From contig SVDY01000007.1 in NCBI GenBank assembly GCA_015057665.1, forward strand, positions 1 through 64,000: DNA of 64,000 nucleotides, given 5' to 3'. Made by a program: the position numbers and the translations under genes. The stretch is from Lachnospiraceae bacterium (lineage in GTDB: Bacteria; Bacillota; Clostridia; Lachnospirales; Lachnospiraceae). The notes under the pieces were generated by a model. The model saw only the letters and a program-made list of their open reading frames with translations, was not told where the DNA came from and ran no database searches. Of the stretch, positions 42,841 to 51,897 are shown piece after piece (the first letter of the stretch is position 1; each line of letters begins with the position of its first letter).

Positions 42841-44568
42841 ATGCAGTTGCAAAAAAAACATTCATTAAAAATGAAATACAAGGAAGATTTACTCTTCTCA
42901 TTTTTATTTCTCGTCACAGCAGTTTTTCTTTTCTGGAAATGCAGATATGGAATTGGCAACATTGATGAATCTTTTTATTTGACAGTTCCCTATCGATTAC
43001 TGCAGGGAGACGGTTTATTTGTACATGAATGGCATTTATCCCAGATGGCTGGTGTTCTTACAATGCCGTTTCTATGGATATTTACTTCCCTGAATCATGG
43101 AACAGATGGGATTATTCTTGCTATGCGTATTTTTACTACATGTGTTCAATGTTTTATTGGCATTATGTTGTATTTACGTATGCGTAAATATCATTGGATG
43201 GGAGCGGTATGTGCTTCCCTTTGCTTTGTTCTCTATATTCCTTTTGGAATCATGGCATTATCCTATAATTCTATGGGAATTATGCTTATGGTATTATCTG
43301 GAATTTTAATACTTTCGGAAGGAAGAAAAAAAAGATTTCTATATGTAGGAGCTGGATTATGTTTTGCCGGAGCCGTATTATGCTGCCCTTATTTGGTTCT
43401 TGTCTATATATTATATTCCTGTACTGTATTGATAAGAACCATTCTTTGTAAAAAGAAACAGGAGCAGGTACAGGATGATTCTATTTGGAGTATGGAGAGA
43501 TGGATCTTCTTCACTTTAGGTACTGTCATTGCGGCATTGTTATTTACTATTTTTGTCTTGTCCAGAGCTTCCTTAGAGAAGATTCTGCTGGCATTTTCAC
43601 AGATTATGAATGACCCGGAACATCCGCCGGTTTCATTGACAGCCAAATTGATTAGTTATCTAAAATGGACATATGGTGCCACATCCAGAGCACCATCTAT
43701 AAATAGTGTGTTGTTAGCACTTTTAGCAGTATGTATATTAGATGCAAAGCGGAAAAATCATAAAGAGATTTATTTTGTCATTACAGCTATCTGTACTATA
43801 ATGCTTATGTTTAGTCATTATCAACAGATTGATTATATTAATGCTGTTATGTGGCCGGTAAATATGCTTGCCTTATTTATTGTCCTATTGACAGAAGAAA
43901 AAAGAATTAAGGATATTTTTTATTGTTTCTGGCTTCCGGGAATTCTGTATTCTTATTGCCTGCACCTTACATCGAATCAGACAATTCTTGCAATATGTTC
44001 TGCTTCTTCTGTTGCTGTAGTTGGAACAGTTATGATGCTGGGGATGTTTGTGAAAGAACTGCTTATTATGCATGAACAATCGAAGCTGTTTGAGAGATGT
44101 ATCTTTTTTCTGCTATGTGCAGTATTTTGCCTGCAGCTTTGGATACAGGCAGATCTTCGATACAGAAGTGTTTTCTGGGAAAACAGCATGGAAGAACAGA
44201 CGGAATTAATGGAGGAAGGAATCCAAAAAGGATTGTTTGTGACTCCTTATCGAAAAGAGGTTTATGAAAAAGCCTTGGATAATCTGAGAGAAATAGAAAA
44301 ATATAACGGAAACAAAGTTCTGTATCTTTCCGAAAATACATGGTACTATCTTGCCAAAGATTATGAAATGGCAACATATTCTGCATGGCTGTCCGGTGTC
44401 AACGAACATTCCCTGAATCGCTTGCAGGCTTATTATGAATTAAGTCCTGATAAGCTTCCGGATATTGTATATGCAGATCTGGAATCAGAAGAGATGGTAA
44501 GGCTGTTTGTTCAAATGTTTGAGTATGAGATAAGAGAGAACGAAGGAAGATGGATTTTGACAAAATGA
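42841..44568 (+). CDS. Polytopic membrane protein, GT39/GT-C-like
   Basis: Protein of 575 residues, 15 bases after the GT2 gene, with GGGAGG upstream. About ten to eleven hydrophobic helices and a soluble C-terminal part of about 120 residues. NIDESFYLTVPYRLLQGDGLFVHEW near the N-terminus resembles the first extracytosolic loop of GT-C/GT39 enzymes with an acidic catalytic residue. Such proteins transfer sugars from polyprenyl-phosphate donors to surface polymers. I do not recognise a specific subfamily; the assignment rests on topology, the loop and the GT2 neighbour. Confidence 0.65.
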   Translation: MQLQKKHSLKMKYKEDLLFSFLFLVTAVFLFWKCRYGIGNIDESFYLTVPYRLLQGDGLFVHEWHLSQMAGVLTMPFLWIFTSLNHGTDGIILAMRIFTTCVQCFIGIMLYLRMRKYHWMGAVCASLCFVLYIPFGIMALSYNSMGIMLMVLSGILILSEGRKKRFLYVGAGLCFAGAVLCCPYLVLVYILYSCTVLIRTILCKKKQEQVQDDSIWSMERWIFFTLGTVIAALLFTIFVLSRASLEKILLAFSQIMNDPEHPPVSLTAKLISYLKWTYGATSRAPSINSVLLALLAVCILDAKRKNHKEIYFVITAICTIMLMFSHYQQIDYINAVMWPVNMLALFIVLLTEEKRIKDIFYCFWLPGILYSYCLHLTSNQTILAICSASSVAVVGTVMMLGMFVKELLIMHEQSKLFERCIFFLLCAVFCLQLWIQADLRYRSVFWENSMEEQTELMEEGIQKGLFVTPYRKEVYEKALDNLREIEKYNGNKVLYLSENTWYYLAKDYEMATYSAWLSGVNEHSLNRLQAYYELSPDKLPDIVYADLESEEMVRLFVQMFEYEIRENEGRWILTK

Positions 44569-44592
44569 TATGGATAAAAGGAGTCGAGAAGT

Positions 44593-45723
44593 ATGAATGA
44601 AAAAATACAGGAACATGAGGTAATCAAATCAGCCGTTTCCCATACCGCCCGTAATTATGGCATTGATCTGCTCCGCCTGTTTGCAATGTATCTTGTAACC
44701 GTCCTGCATGTACTTGGACAGGGAGGGATTTTATCCTCAGCTCAGGGAAGTCAATATATGGTTAGCTGGCTTTTTGAAATTGTTGCTTATTGTGCTGTAA
44801 ATTGTTTTGCAATTGTAAGCGGATATGTATCTTATACAGAGAAGGAAAAACCATACCGATATTCCAGATATTTGTCTGTCTGGTTACAGGTTGTGTTTTA
44901 TAGTTTTGGTATTAATTTAATATACTACATATGTAAGCCGGAAGTTATGACAACAGATGTGTTGTTAGATTCTCTGCGTCCTGTTACAACTTACCATTAT
45001 TGGTATTTTACAGCTTATACGGGCGTGTTTTTTATGATACCCTGGATGAATAAACTTGTACGGGCATGTACGCAAAAGGAGATGAACAGGTTTGCAGCGA
45101 TTCTTTTTCTGTTGTTTTCCTGTTATGCTAACTATGCAAATGCAACGAAGGATGTATTTCATCTGAGTGGAGGGTATTCTTTTCTTTGGCTTGCAGTAAT
45201 GTATCTGATTGGCGCATGGATGAAAAAATGTTCCATTCCGGAAAAAGTAAGTAATACAAAAGCGATTGTTTGTCTGGAGATATGTGTTCTGCTAACATGG
45301 ACAATTAAAATATTTAAAGAAAGCAGTGCTTTTGTATCTTATGTTAGTCCGACTATTTTGTTAGTTGCAGTATGTTTTGTTGTTCTGTTTTCGAAAATGC
45401 AGTTTGGTTCATTGGGGAAGAAACTGATTCAATTCTTTGCACCAGCGGCATTTGGTGTATATTTGATTCATGTACAAAAAACAGTGTGGAGTCAGTTGAT
45501 GACATGGAGATTTGCATATTGTGCACAGTCGCCTGTCTGGCTTCTTCCAATACAGATATTAGGCAATGCAGCTTTTGTATTTATTCTCTGCCTTTTAATT
45601 GAAAAAGCAAGAATTCTTTTATTTGAACGGTTTCACATGAATGAGATTGTGGAAAAAGCAGGATGCTGGATCGGAAGAAGATGTATAGATATTTTTACGC
45701 GAAAAGGGAGAAAGAACCAATGA
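44593..45723 (+). CDS. Membrane acyltransferase (acyltransferase 3 family)
   Basis: Protein of 376 residues with AAAAGGAG upstream. NYGIDLLRLFAMYLVTVLHVLGQGG is the family signature start with the catalytic His, followed by about ten membrane helices (for example YHYWYFTAYTGVFFMIPWMN). These enzymes O-acetylate or succinylate surface glycans. Third gene of the glycan operon; its stop overlaps the start of the next gene by four bases, a sign of coupled translation. Confidence 0.88.
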   Translation: MNEKIQEHEVIKSAVSHTARNYGIDLLRLFAMYLVTVLHVLGQGGILSSAQGSQYMVSWLFEIVAYCAVNCFAIVSGYVSYTEKEKPYRYSRYLSVWLQVVFYSFGINLIYYICKPEVMTTDVLLDSLRPVTTYHYWYFTAYTGVFFMIPWMNKLVRACTQKEMNRFAAILFLLFSCYANYANATKDVFHLSGGYSFLWLAVMYLIGAWMKKCSIPEKVSNTKAIVCLEICVLLTWTIKIFKESSAFVSYVSPTILLVAVCFVVLFSKMQFGSLGKKLIQFFAPAAFGVYLIHVQKTVWSQLMTWRFAYCAQSPVWLLPIQILGNAAFVFILCLLIEKARILLFERFHMNEIVEKAGCWIGRRCIDIFTRKGRKNQ

Positions 45724-46778
45724 AAAAAATATTACTAATTATTATGTTAGTTATTTTAACCGTTTTTCCAGTTGGCTGCAGCAAGGAACAGCCGGGGATT
45801 ATTCTTTCCGCTCTTTCCTGTGCCGGAAATACGCTTACAGAAGAAGACCTTACTCTTCCGGAATTTCATATTAAGCTTTCTTTCACCGGAGATATGATTC
45901 TGACGGCGGATAAGAACAATAGCCGTTCCGATAATTTTCATTATTATACAAGAAATTATCCAAAGGAATATTTCCTTGATAAAGTCAGATATATTTTTGA
46001 GGAAGATGATTTTACCACAGTAAATCTGGAGTGTGTGTTCTCGGACCGAAATCTGGCAGCGAGAGACAAAGGGAGCGGACGAGCTTTCTGGTTCAAGGCG
46101 CCAACAGAGAATATTGAGATCTTGACTTGTTCCTCCGTGGAAGGTGTTTCCATTGCCAATAATCACACGGAAGATTATGGAGATCAGGGCTATCAGGATA
46201 CGGTTGAGACAGTAGTCAATGCGGAGCTTGAATACGGATTTGAAGATAAGATTATTTATTATGAAAAGAAAGGATTTCGCATTGCTGTGGTATGTCATGG
46301 ACTTTGGGGTGAATGGCAGGCGAATGAAATCATTGAATGTATAGAAGAAGCAGAGAAAAACTCTGATTATCAGATTGTATTTTATCACGGTGGAACAGAA
46401 GGCGTGTATGAGCCGGAACAATGGAGAGTCCGTGCATCGAGAAAGCTGGTGGATTACGGAGCAGATCTGGTGATCGGCAATCATCCTCATGTGCTTCAGC
46501 CAAGAGAAGTTTACAATGGGGCAGAGATTATCTACTCTATGGGAAATTTCTGTTACGGAGGGCATAGTCAGCCGAAGAACAGAACGATGATCTATCAGAT
46601 GGAACTGACGGTGGATCCCATGAAGATGGAGTTGACGGGACAGGAGTCAACCGTTATTCCGTGTTACGTGTTTACCGGCGGAGGGAATAACAATTTTCAG
46701 CCAGCAGTCATCGAGAATGAGACGGAGAAACAAAAAGTTCTTGATTTTATGGATGGAAAGAGGTCTACGCCTCAATAG
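45720..46778 (+). CDS. CapA/PgsA-type metallophosphatase-fold lipoprotein
   Basis: Protein of 352 residues, start overlapping the previous stop (ATGA) with AAGGGAG upstream. Lipoprotein signal (LTVFPVGC), then CapA motifs: LSFTGDMIL, VNLECVFSD, SIANNHTEDYG, HGGTEGVYEPEQW, GADLVIGNHPHVLQP, IYSMGNFCYGG. CapA-family proteins are linked to poly-gamma-glutamate capsule or to envelope polymer processing; the exact role is unknown. As the last gene of a glycosyltransferase-acyltransferase operon it probably acts on the same surface polymer. Confidence 0.9.
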   Translation: MKKILLIIMLVILTVFPVGCSKEQPGIILSALSCAGNTLTEEDLTLPEFHIKLSFTGDMILTADKNNSRSDNFHYYTRNYPKEYFLDKVRYIFEEDDFTTVNLECVFSDRNLAARDKGSGRAFWFKAPTENIEILTCSSVEGVSIANNHTEDYGDQGYQDTVETVVNAELEYGFEDKIIYYEKKGFRIAVVCHGLWGEWQANEIIECIEEAEKNSDYQIVFYHGGTEGVYEPEQWRVRASRKLVDYGADLVIGNHPHVLQPREVYNGAEIIYSMGNFCYGGHSQPKNRTMIYQMELTVDPMKMELTGQESTVIPCYVFTGGGNNNFQPAVIENETEKQKVLDFMDGKRSTPQ

Positions 46779-46785
46779 AGACAAA

Positions 46786-46815
46786 AAAAGTACCGGATTG
46801 ATGTCCGGTACTTTT
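46786..46815 (+). terminator. Terminator of the surface-glycan operon
   Basis: AAAAGTACCGGA pairs perfectly with TCCGGTACTTTT around TTGATG. It is symmetric and also lies behind the convergent gene on the minus strand. Confidence 0.9.
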
Positions 46816-46820
46816 GTGCT

Positions 46821-47111
46821 CTAGTCTCCGCCAGGTCCGTCTTTTCTTGGACGGAAAGACTCAGGAAGGGGTTCCGAGTCACTGTAGGAATCTTTGGAAG
46901 AATCCTTGCTGTTGTTTTTGGAATTGTTCTGAGAAGAGTTTCTCTGGCTGTTCTGAGAATTATTCTGGGAAGAATTTCTTGAACTATTCTGGGAACTGTT
47001 CTGGGAAGAATTTCTTGAACTGTTCTGAGAAGAATTTCTCTGATTGTTCTGAGAACTGTTGTAGCTGTTCTGTGAGGAGTTTTTAGAAGAGTTTCTTGAA
47101 TTGTTATTCAT
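46821..47111 (-). CDS. Asn/Ser/Gln-repeat low-complexity protein
   Basis: A 96-residue frame with AAGGATGG upstream. Residues 1-75 are almost only N, S, Q, R and K in short repeats of the type NSSQNSSRNSSQN; the end is SEPLPESFRPRKDGPGG. Similar Asn/Gln-rich small proteins are frequent in Clostridia; some Asn/Gln-rich ones are gamma-type spore proteins, but no such signature is seen. The DNA repeats (GAGAAGAATTTCT-like units) support a real coding repeat in this frame: a plus-strand frame over it is rich in Cys and Ser and has no clear start. Function unknown. Confidence 0.6.
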   Translation of the reverse strand: MNNNSRNSSKNSSQNSYNSSQNNQRNSSQNSSRNSSQNSSQNSSRNSSQNNSQNSQRNSSQNNSKNNSKDSSKDSYSDSEPLPESFRPRKDGPGGD

Positions 47112-47233
47112 AGCTTTACACCATCCTTTCGAGAATAGGATGTGCGAAAGTGATTTTTTTATTCAAAAAAATTCGAGCCGGTTCAATATTTATATTCTGC
47201 TGACCCGGCATCTTCCTCTTGTACTGTGAAAAC

Positions 47234-47698
47234 TTATTTGTCGGTGGAAGATTCAGCTACAACCCATCCCTCTGCACACATGGACTCTACTGTTTTGTCA
47301 AGAGCAATGAAATCGCCTTCTTCCATTGGCATAAGTCCTTGAGAAGAGAGTGCGTTTAATGTTTCTTTGTTAGTTGCATCGATGATAAGTGTCTCTACCA
47401 TAGAGGTATCTGTTACTTCTACATTGTAAGTAACCCCTTCGATTGCTTCATAGATGGCTTTATATTCTGCGATGGATTCTTCAATGATGGCGAACTGGTC
47501 TTCTACAAAACCGGTGCAGTCCATAGTTGTAGTCTGTGTGATAGTGTGAACCACATTGTCTTCTGCTTCCAGAACATATTGACCAAGGATGCCGGAATCT
47601 TCAATGTGAAGAGTAACTGTTTTTGTTTCCGCCTGATTGCATGCAGTAAGAGAGAGTAGAAGAATGGCTGCAAGAATAAAGGATAGGATTTTTTTCAT
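47234..47698 (-). CDS. YehR-like lipoprotein (DUF1307)
   Basis: Protein of 154 residues with AAGGAAG upstream. Lipoprotein signal peptide with lipobox LTAC (Cys20), then a secreted domain with VTLHIEDSG, IEGVTYNVEVTDTSMVETLIID and LSSQGLMPMEEGDFIAL. This matches DUF1307 (E. coli YehR). It is anchored on the outer face of the membrane; the function is unknown. It is a single gene, divergent from topB. Confidence 0.8.
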   Translation of the reverse strand: MKKILSFILAAILLLSLTACNQAETKTVTLHIEDSGILGQYVLEAEDNVVHTITQTTTMDCTGFVEDQFAIIEESIAEYKAIYEAIEGVTYNVEVTDTSMVETLIIDATNKETLNALSSQGLMPMEEGDFIALDKTVESMCAEGWVVAESSTDK

Positions 47699-47846
47699 TT
47701 TGGAAACTTCCTTTCTTTTGTATATTTCGCTGTTTCAAGTACGCTTTGGCGTATTTCTATGAAATCTTGAGATTTTTTTATTGTATCACGAATGCTTTCT
47801 TTTTTCTATGAGAAAGTGCATCCATTTTATGCTAAAATCTACCCTA

Positions 47847-47876
47847 TTGACGTCAAAAATAGAATCAGTGTAAAAT
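47847..47876 (+). promoter_or_regulatory. Promoter of topB
   Basis: TTGACG (47847-47852), an 18-base spacer, TAAAAT (47871-47876). Confidence 0.6.
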
Positions 47877-47945
47877 GCCCGTAGAAGCTATAAGAAATAT
47901 CCTTTTGTTTAAAGAGCAGCATGATAAAGTTCAGGAGTATAATAT

Positions 47946-50102
47946 ATGAAAAAATTAGTCATTGCCGAAAAACCTTCCGTGGCGAGAGATATTGCCAGAG
48001 TTCTAGGCTGTAATAAAAAAGAAAAAACATATCTGGAAGGCAGAGATTACGTGGTGACATGGGGACTTGGCCATCTTGTCACTCTTGCCGATCCGGAAGA
48101 TTATAATAAAAATTATAAAGAATGGAAGATGGAAGATCTTCCTATGATGCCGGAGCAGTTAAAATTAAATGTGATTCCCCAAAGCCGGCATCAGTTCAAT
48201 GGCGTAAAAAACTGTATTCACAGAAATGATATCGATGAGATTATTATTGCTACGGATGCGGGAAGAGAAGGGGAACTGGTGGCACGCTGGATTTTAGTGA
48301 AAGCCGGCAATAAAAAGCCCATCAAGCGGCTCTGGATTTCTTCCGTCACAGATAAAGCCATCCGTCAGGGATTTGCAAATCTGAGAAATGGAAAAGAATT
48401 TGATAATCTGTACCGGGCAGCCCAATGCCGCGCAGAAGCGGACTGGCTCGTTGGAATCAATGCAACAAGAGCCCTTACCTGTAAATATAATGCCCAGCTT
48501 TCCTGCGGCCGTGTACAGACACCGACTCTTGCCATGATTGAGGCAAAAGAGGAGGAAATCCGTAAGTTTGTTTCGAAACCATATTATGGAATGACAGCCA
48601 GGGGGGAAGGCGTCCTTTTTACCTGGAAAGAGAAAAAATCTAACAGTTCTTCTGTTATGGACAAGGAAAAGAGAGAGAAAGCATATGAAGAGGTCAAAGG
48701 GCAGAAAGGCATTATCACAGAGATTGTGACAAAAACGAAGAAATCCTATTCCGATGCTCTTTATGATCTGACGGAATTGCAAAGGGATGCCAATGTAAGA
48801 TTTGGATTTTCAGCAAAGCAGACGTTGAATATTATGCAGAGATTATATGAGCATTACAAGGTGCTTACCTATCCGAGAACGGATTCCCGTTATTTGACAG
48901 AAGATATTGTAGAGACTATTCCGGAGCGTCTCGAGGCTGTCAGCGTGGGACCATATAAAATTTATACAGCTCCTTTATTAAAAATGAAGATAAAGGCAAA
49001 CGGCCAGTTTGTGAATAATCAGAAGGTGTCTGATCACCATGCTATTATTCCAACGGAACAGACACCGGTACTTTCGGAATTTTCGCTGGATGAGAGAAAG
49101 ATTTATGATCTGGTCCTTCGAAGATTTCTTGCCGTTCTCTATCCTCCCTGTGAATATGAACAGACGACCTATGAGATGACAGCGGCAGGAGAAGTTTTCA
49201 CCGCTCAGGGCAATGTAATTGTAAAAGAAGGATACCGTGCCCTCTATGAGAACATGGATCAGATGAAGGCACTTCCGAAGCTTCGCAAAGGTCAGGAAAT
49301 CAGTCCGCTCATTCTTACAAAGACAGAAGGAAAGACCCAGCCTCCGGCAAGATTTAATGAAGCCTCTCTGCTCAAAGCCATGGAAAATCCGGTCAGATAT
49401 ATGAGTGAGAAAGATGAAGAAGCTGCCTGCATTTTAAAGGAGACAGGCGGTCTTGGAACGGTTGCCACAAGAGCAGATATTATTGAAAAACTATTTGCAG
49501 GATTTTTCTTAGAGAAAAAGGGCAATGACATTTACCTTACGGGAAAAGCAAAACAGCTTCTTTCTCTCGTGCCGGAAGATCTTAAAAAACCGGAGCTGAC
49601 TGCCCAGTGGGAGAATAAACTGGCTTCTATGGCGAAAGGTAAGTTAAAACACCAGTCTTTTATGGAAGAAATCCGTGCTTATGCAAAAGAACTGACTGGT
49701 GAGATCCGGGATGGCGAAGGCAGGTTCCGCCACGATAATCTGACCAATACAGTCTGCCCGGAATGTGGGAAAAAGATGCTTTCTGTGACCAATAAACAGG
49801 GGAAACTTTTAGTCTGTCAGGACAGAAACTGCGGACACCGCATTCGTCTGTCCAAAGTGACAAATGCAAGGTGCCCTCAGTGTCATAAGAAGATGGAGCT
49901 TGTGGGAACAGGTGAAAAGCAGAAGTTTGTCTGCGCCTGTGGTTACAAAGAGGCTTTAGAGGCGTTCCAGAACCGAAGAAAGAAAGAGGGAGCCGGCGTT
50001 TCAAAAAAAGATGTGGCAAACTATATGAGAAAGCAGAAAAAAGAGGCAGAAGAACCGGTGAATAATGCATTTGCAGAGGCATTTGCAAAGCTTGGATTAT
50101 AG
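47946..50102 (+). CDS. topB: DNA topoisomerase III
   Basis: Protein of 718 residues. The Toprim domain (KLVIAEKPSVARDIARVLG, IIATDAGREGELVARWIL) is followed by the type IA core: RAEADWLVGINATRALT, SCGRVQTPTLAMI, catalytic YPRTDSRYL, SDHHAIIPTEQ. The C-terminus has zinc ribbons (CPECGKKML, CQDRNCGHRI, CPQCHKKM, CACGYKE). It decatenates DNA. This is the TopB type also found on mobile elements, but no transfer genes lie near. apbE follows after 18 bases and is probably co-transcribed. Confidence 0.95.
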   Translation: MKKLVIAEKPSVARDIARVLGCNKKEKTYLEGRDYVVTWGLGHLVTLADPEDYNKNYKEWKMEDLPMMPEQLKLNVIPQSRHQFNGVKNCIHRNDIDEIIIATDAGREGELVARWILVKAGNKKPIKRLWISSVTDKAIRQGFANLRNGKEFDNLYRAAQCRAEADWLVGINATRALTCKYNAQLSCGRVQTPTLAMIEAKEEEIRKFVSKPYYGMTARGEGVLFTWKEKKSNSSSVMDKEKREKAYEEVKGQKGIITEIVTKTKKSYSDALYDLTELQRDANVRFGFSAKQTLNIMQRLYEHYKVLTYPRTDSRYLTEDIVETIPERLEAVSVGPYKIYTAPLLKMKIKANGQFVNNQKVSDHHAIIPTEQTPVLSEFSLDERKIYDLVLRRFLAVLYPPCEYEQTTYEMTAAGEVFTAQGNVIVKEGYRALYENMDQMKALPKLRKGQEISPLILTKTEGKTQPPARFNEASLLKAMENPVRYMSEKDEEAACILKETGGLGTVATRADIIEKLFAGFFLEKKGNDIYLTGKAKQLLSLVPEDLKKPELTAQWENKLASMAKGKLKHQSFMEEIRAYAKELTGEIRDGEGRFRHDNLTNTVCPECGKKMLSVTNKQGKLLVCQDRNCGHRIRLSKVTNARCPQCHKKMELVGTGEKQKFVCACGYKEALEAFQNRRKKEGAGVSKKDVANYMRKQKKEAEEPVNNAFAEAFAKLGL

Positions 50103-50120
50103 CCGGCTTGAAGGGAAAAA

Positions 50121-51257
50121 ATGATGCAAAAAAAGAAATTTGTGAATAGACAGCCAAAGAAGGCAGCTGTTGCTGTTATAGTATGTATGACTGTAGTTAG
50201 TATTTTTATAAGCGGCTGCGGCCTTGGAAATGCTTCCGGACAGTACCAGAATACAGGTTTTGCCATGGGAACGGTCATTGCCCAGAATATGTATGGAGGC
50301 AATGAGAAAACTGCAGAAGAGATTCTTCATGTGATCAGTGAATTGGAACAGACCATCAGCTGGCGTCTGGAAGGAACAGAAGTGGATCGGATCAATGATG
50401 GGGCAGGAAGCGGACAGCCGGTGGAGGTAAGTGAGAAGCTGGCGGGATGGATTAGAGACTGCCTGGAAGTATATGAAGTGTCAGGCGGAAAACTTGATGT
50501 GACCGTGGGTCCCGTTGCCAGACTATGGGATATTGGAGGGGAGAATCCAAGGATTCCGGAAGAAGAAGAACTTGCGGATGCGCTTAAGAAGGTAGATGCG
50601 GGCAAGCTTTTGGCCGGTGCCGGAAATCTGCCAGGAACTACACAAAATACAGGAACCAGTTCAGAGACGGAAACAACAGATAAAAACAGCATTTGGTTCC
50701 ATACAGAGGGCGGACAGCTTGACCTTGGCGCTGTAGGCAAAGGGATTGGCTGTGATGAAATATTTGATTATATTGTGACAAACTATCCCAAAATAAACGG
50801 TACCTTTTCGGTTGGGGGAAGCGTATTAATATACGGTGAGAAGCCGGACGGACAGCCATGGAAGATTGGAATCCGGGATCCAAGAGGCGAGGAAGGGGAG
50901 TATATGGGCTCTCTGACTTTTTCTATGGAAAAAGGGGAGCGGATCAATGTATCTACTTCCGGTGACTATGAGAAATATTTTGAAGAAAAGGGAGTAAGGT
51001 ATCATCATATTCTTGATCCCAAAACAGGGGCTCCGGCAAAGAGTGATCTCATATCTGTTACAGTAATCAGTGAATCCGGTTTTCTGACAGATGCCCTGTC
51101 CACCGCTTGTTTTGTGGCCGGCAAAGAGGAAGGATTAAAACTGGCAGAGCAGTTTGGAGCGGAAGCGGTTGTTATAACAAAAGAAGGAGAAGTGTTTCTG
51201 ACAGAAAGTGCAGGAGCATATTTTCAGCTGATAAGTGAGGAATATACATTAAAATAG
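50121..51257 (+). CDS. apbE: FAD:protein FMN transferase, lipoprotein
   Basis: Protein of 378 residues with AAGGGA upstream. N-terminal lipoprotein signal (VVSIFISGCG), then ApbE motifs: NTGFAMGTVI, DVTVGPVARLW, LDLGAVGKGIGCDEI, GGSVLIYG, STSGDYEKYF and the end HHILDPKTGAPA with SVTVISESGFLTDALSTACFV. It hydrolyses FAD and attaches FMN to Thr/Ser of target proteins outside the membrane. The rnf operon 640 bases downstream encodes RnfG and RnfD with the target motif. A Ser/Thr-rich insert (GTTQNTGTSSETETTDKN) near 175-192 is unusual. Confidence 0.95.
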   Translation: MMQKKKFVNRQPKKAAVAVIVCMTVVSIFISGCGLGNASGQYQNTGFAMGTVIAQNMYGGNEKTAEEILHVISELEQTISWRLEGTEVDRINDGAGSGQPVEVSEKLAGWIRDCLEVYEVSGGKLDVTVGPVARLWDIGGENPRIPEEEELADALKKVDAGKLLAGAGNLPGTTQNTGTSSETETTDKNSIWFHTEGGQLDLGAVGKGIGCDEIFDYIVTNYPKINGTFSVGGSVLIYGEKPDGQPWKIGIRDPRGEEGEYMGSLTFSMEKGERINVSTSGDYEKYFEEKGVRYHHILDPKTGAPAKSDLISVTVISESGFLTDALSTACFVAGKEEGLKLAEQFGAEAVVITKEGEVFLTESAGAYFQLISEEYTLK

Positions 51258-51277
51258 TAAGGAGTAAGTATAAAAGA

Positions 51278-51643
51278 ATGAAGAAAAATGATTTTTTACT
51301 GATTCTTTGCGTCCTTGTTCTTGCAGGCGGAGTTTTCCTATGGAATAATCTTGTCAGAGGAGATGCAGGAGGAGAAGCAGTTGTCTATGTTGATGGTGAG
51401 GTGTATGCCTCTTATCCTCTTAATGAGGAGAGGGAATTAGTCATCGAGACAGAGTATGGCAAGAATTTTCTTATTATAAAAGACGGCAAAGCAGATATGA
51501 CAGAAGCAGACTGCCCCGACGGTCTTTGTGTAAAACAACATTCTATTTATAAGACAGGACAGACCATTGTATGCCTTCCCCACAGAGTGGTGGTAGAGGT
51601 CGAAGGCGGTCAGGCAAATGAGCTGGATGGTATGACTCAGTAG
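51278..51643 (+). CDS. NusG domain II-containing protein
   Basis: Protein of 121 residues with AAGGAG upstream. One N-terminal membrane helix (6-24), then an extracytosolic beta domain: VVYVDGEVYASYPLNEERELVIET, ADCPDGLCVKQHSI and TIVCLPHRVVVEV. This is PF07009 (NusG domain II). The gene commonly lies beside apbE and rnf genes and may help electron transfer or flavinylation; that role is not established. Three Cys (CPDGLC and CLPH) could form a disulfide or metal site. Confidence 0.88.
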   Translation: MKKNDFLLILCVLVLAGGVFLWNNLVRGDAGGEAVVYVDGEVYASYPLNEERELVIETEYGKNFLIIKDGKADMTEADCPDGLCVKQHSIYKTGQTIVCLPHRVVVEVEGGQANELDGMTQ

Positions 51644-51726
51644 TGGAAAAAGGTGTCAGAAGATTCTCAGCCTGTTACAGGGAAATAGGAGAATTTTGTT
51701 AATAATATGGCAAGATGTACTAATAA

Positions 51727-51775
51727 AAGAACAGAAAAACGGTAAAATATTACTGGTTTTTCCGTTCTTTTTGTA
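51727..51775 (+). terminator. Terminator between the topB-apbE unit and rnf
   Basis: AGAACAGAAAAAC pairs with GTTTTTCCGTTCT, followed by TTTTTG. It separates the two transcription units. Confidence 0.8.
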
Positions 51776-51798
51776 TTATTATAAATCTATATGTCACT

Positions 51799-51827
51799 TT
51801 GACATTCTCTAACCGTTACATCATACT
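51799..51827 (+). promoter_or_regulatory. Promoter of the rnf operon
   Basis: TTGACA (51799-51804), a 17-base spacer, CATACT (51822-51827), with a leader of about 65 bases. Confidence 0.7.
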
Positions 51828-51897
51828 AGGGGAGAACGAAAGAGAAGTGTAAAGTAACTATTTATAGAAGTAATTTTATAAGAAAGAAGGTAGAAGA

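Noticed and set aside
45756-46565. 269-codon minus-strand frame
   Set aside because: It lies opposite the CapA-like gene, which has complete family motifs.
46814-47086. Plus-strand Cys/Ser-rich frame of 90 codons
   Set aside because: It is the complement of the Asn/Ser/Gln repeat gene; its composition is a by-product of that repeat and no clear start is seen.
47946-50102. topB as a marker of a conjugative element
   Set aside because: No relaxase, coupling protein or type IV secretion genes are nearby; the neighbours are chromosomal.
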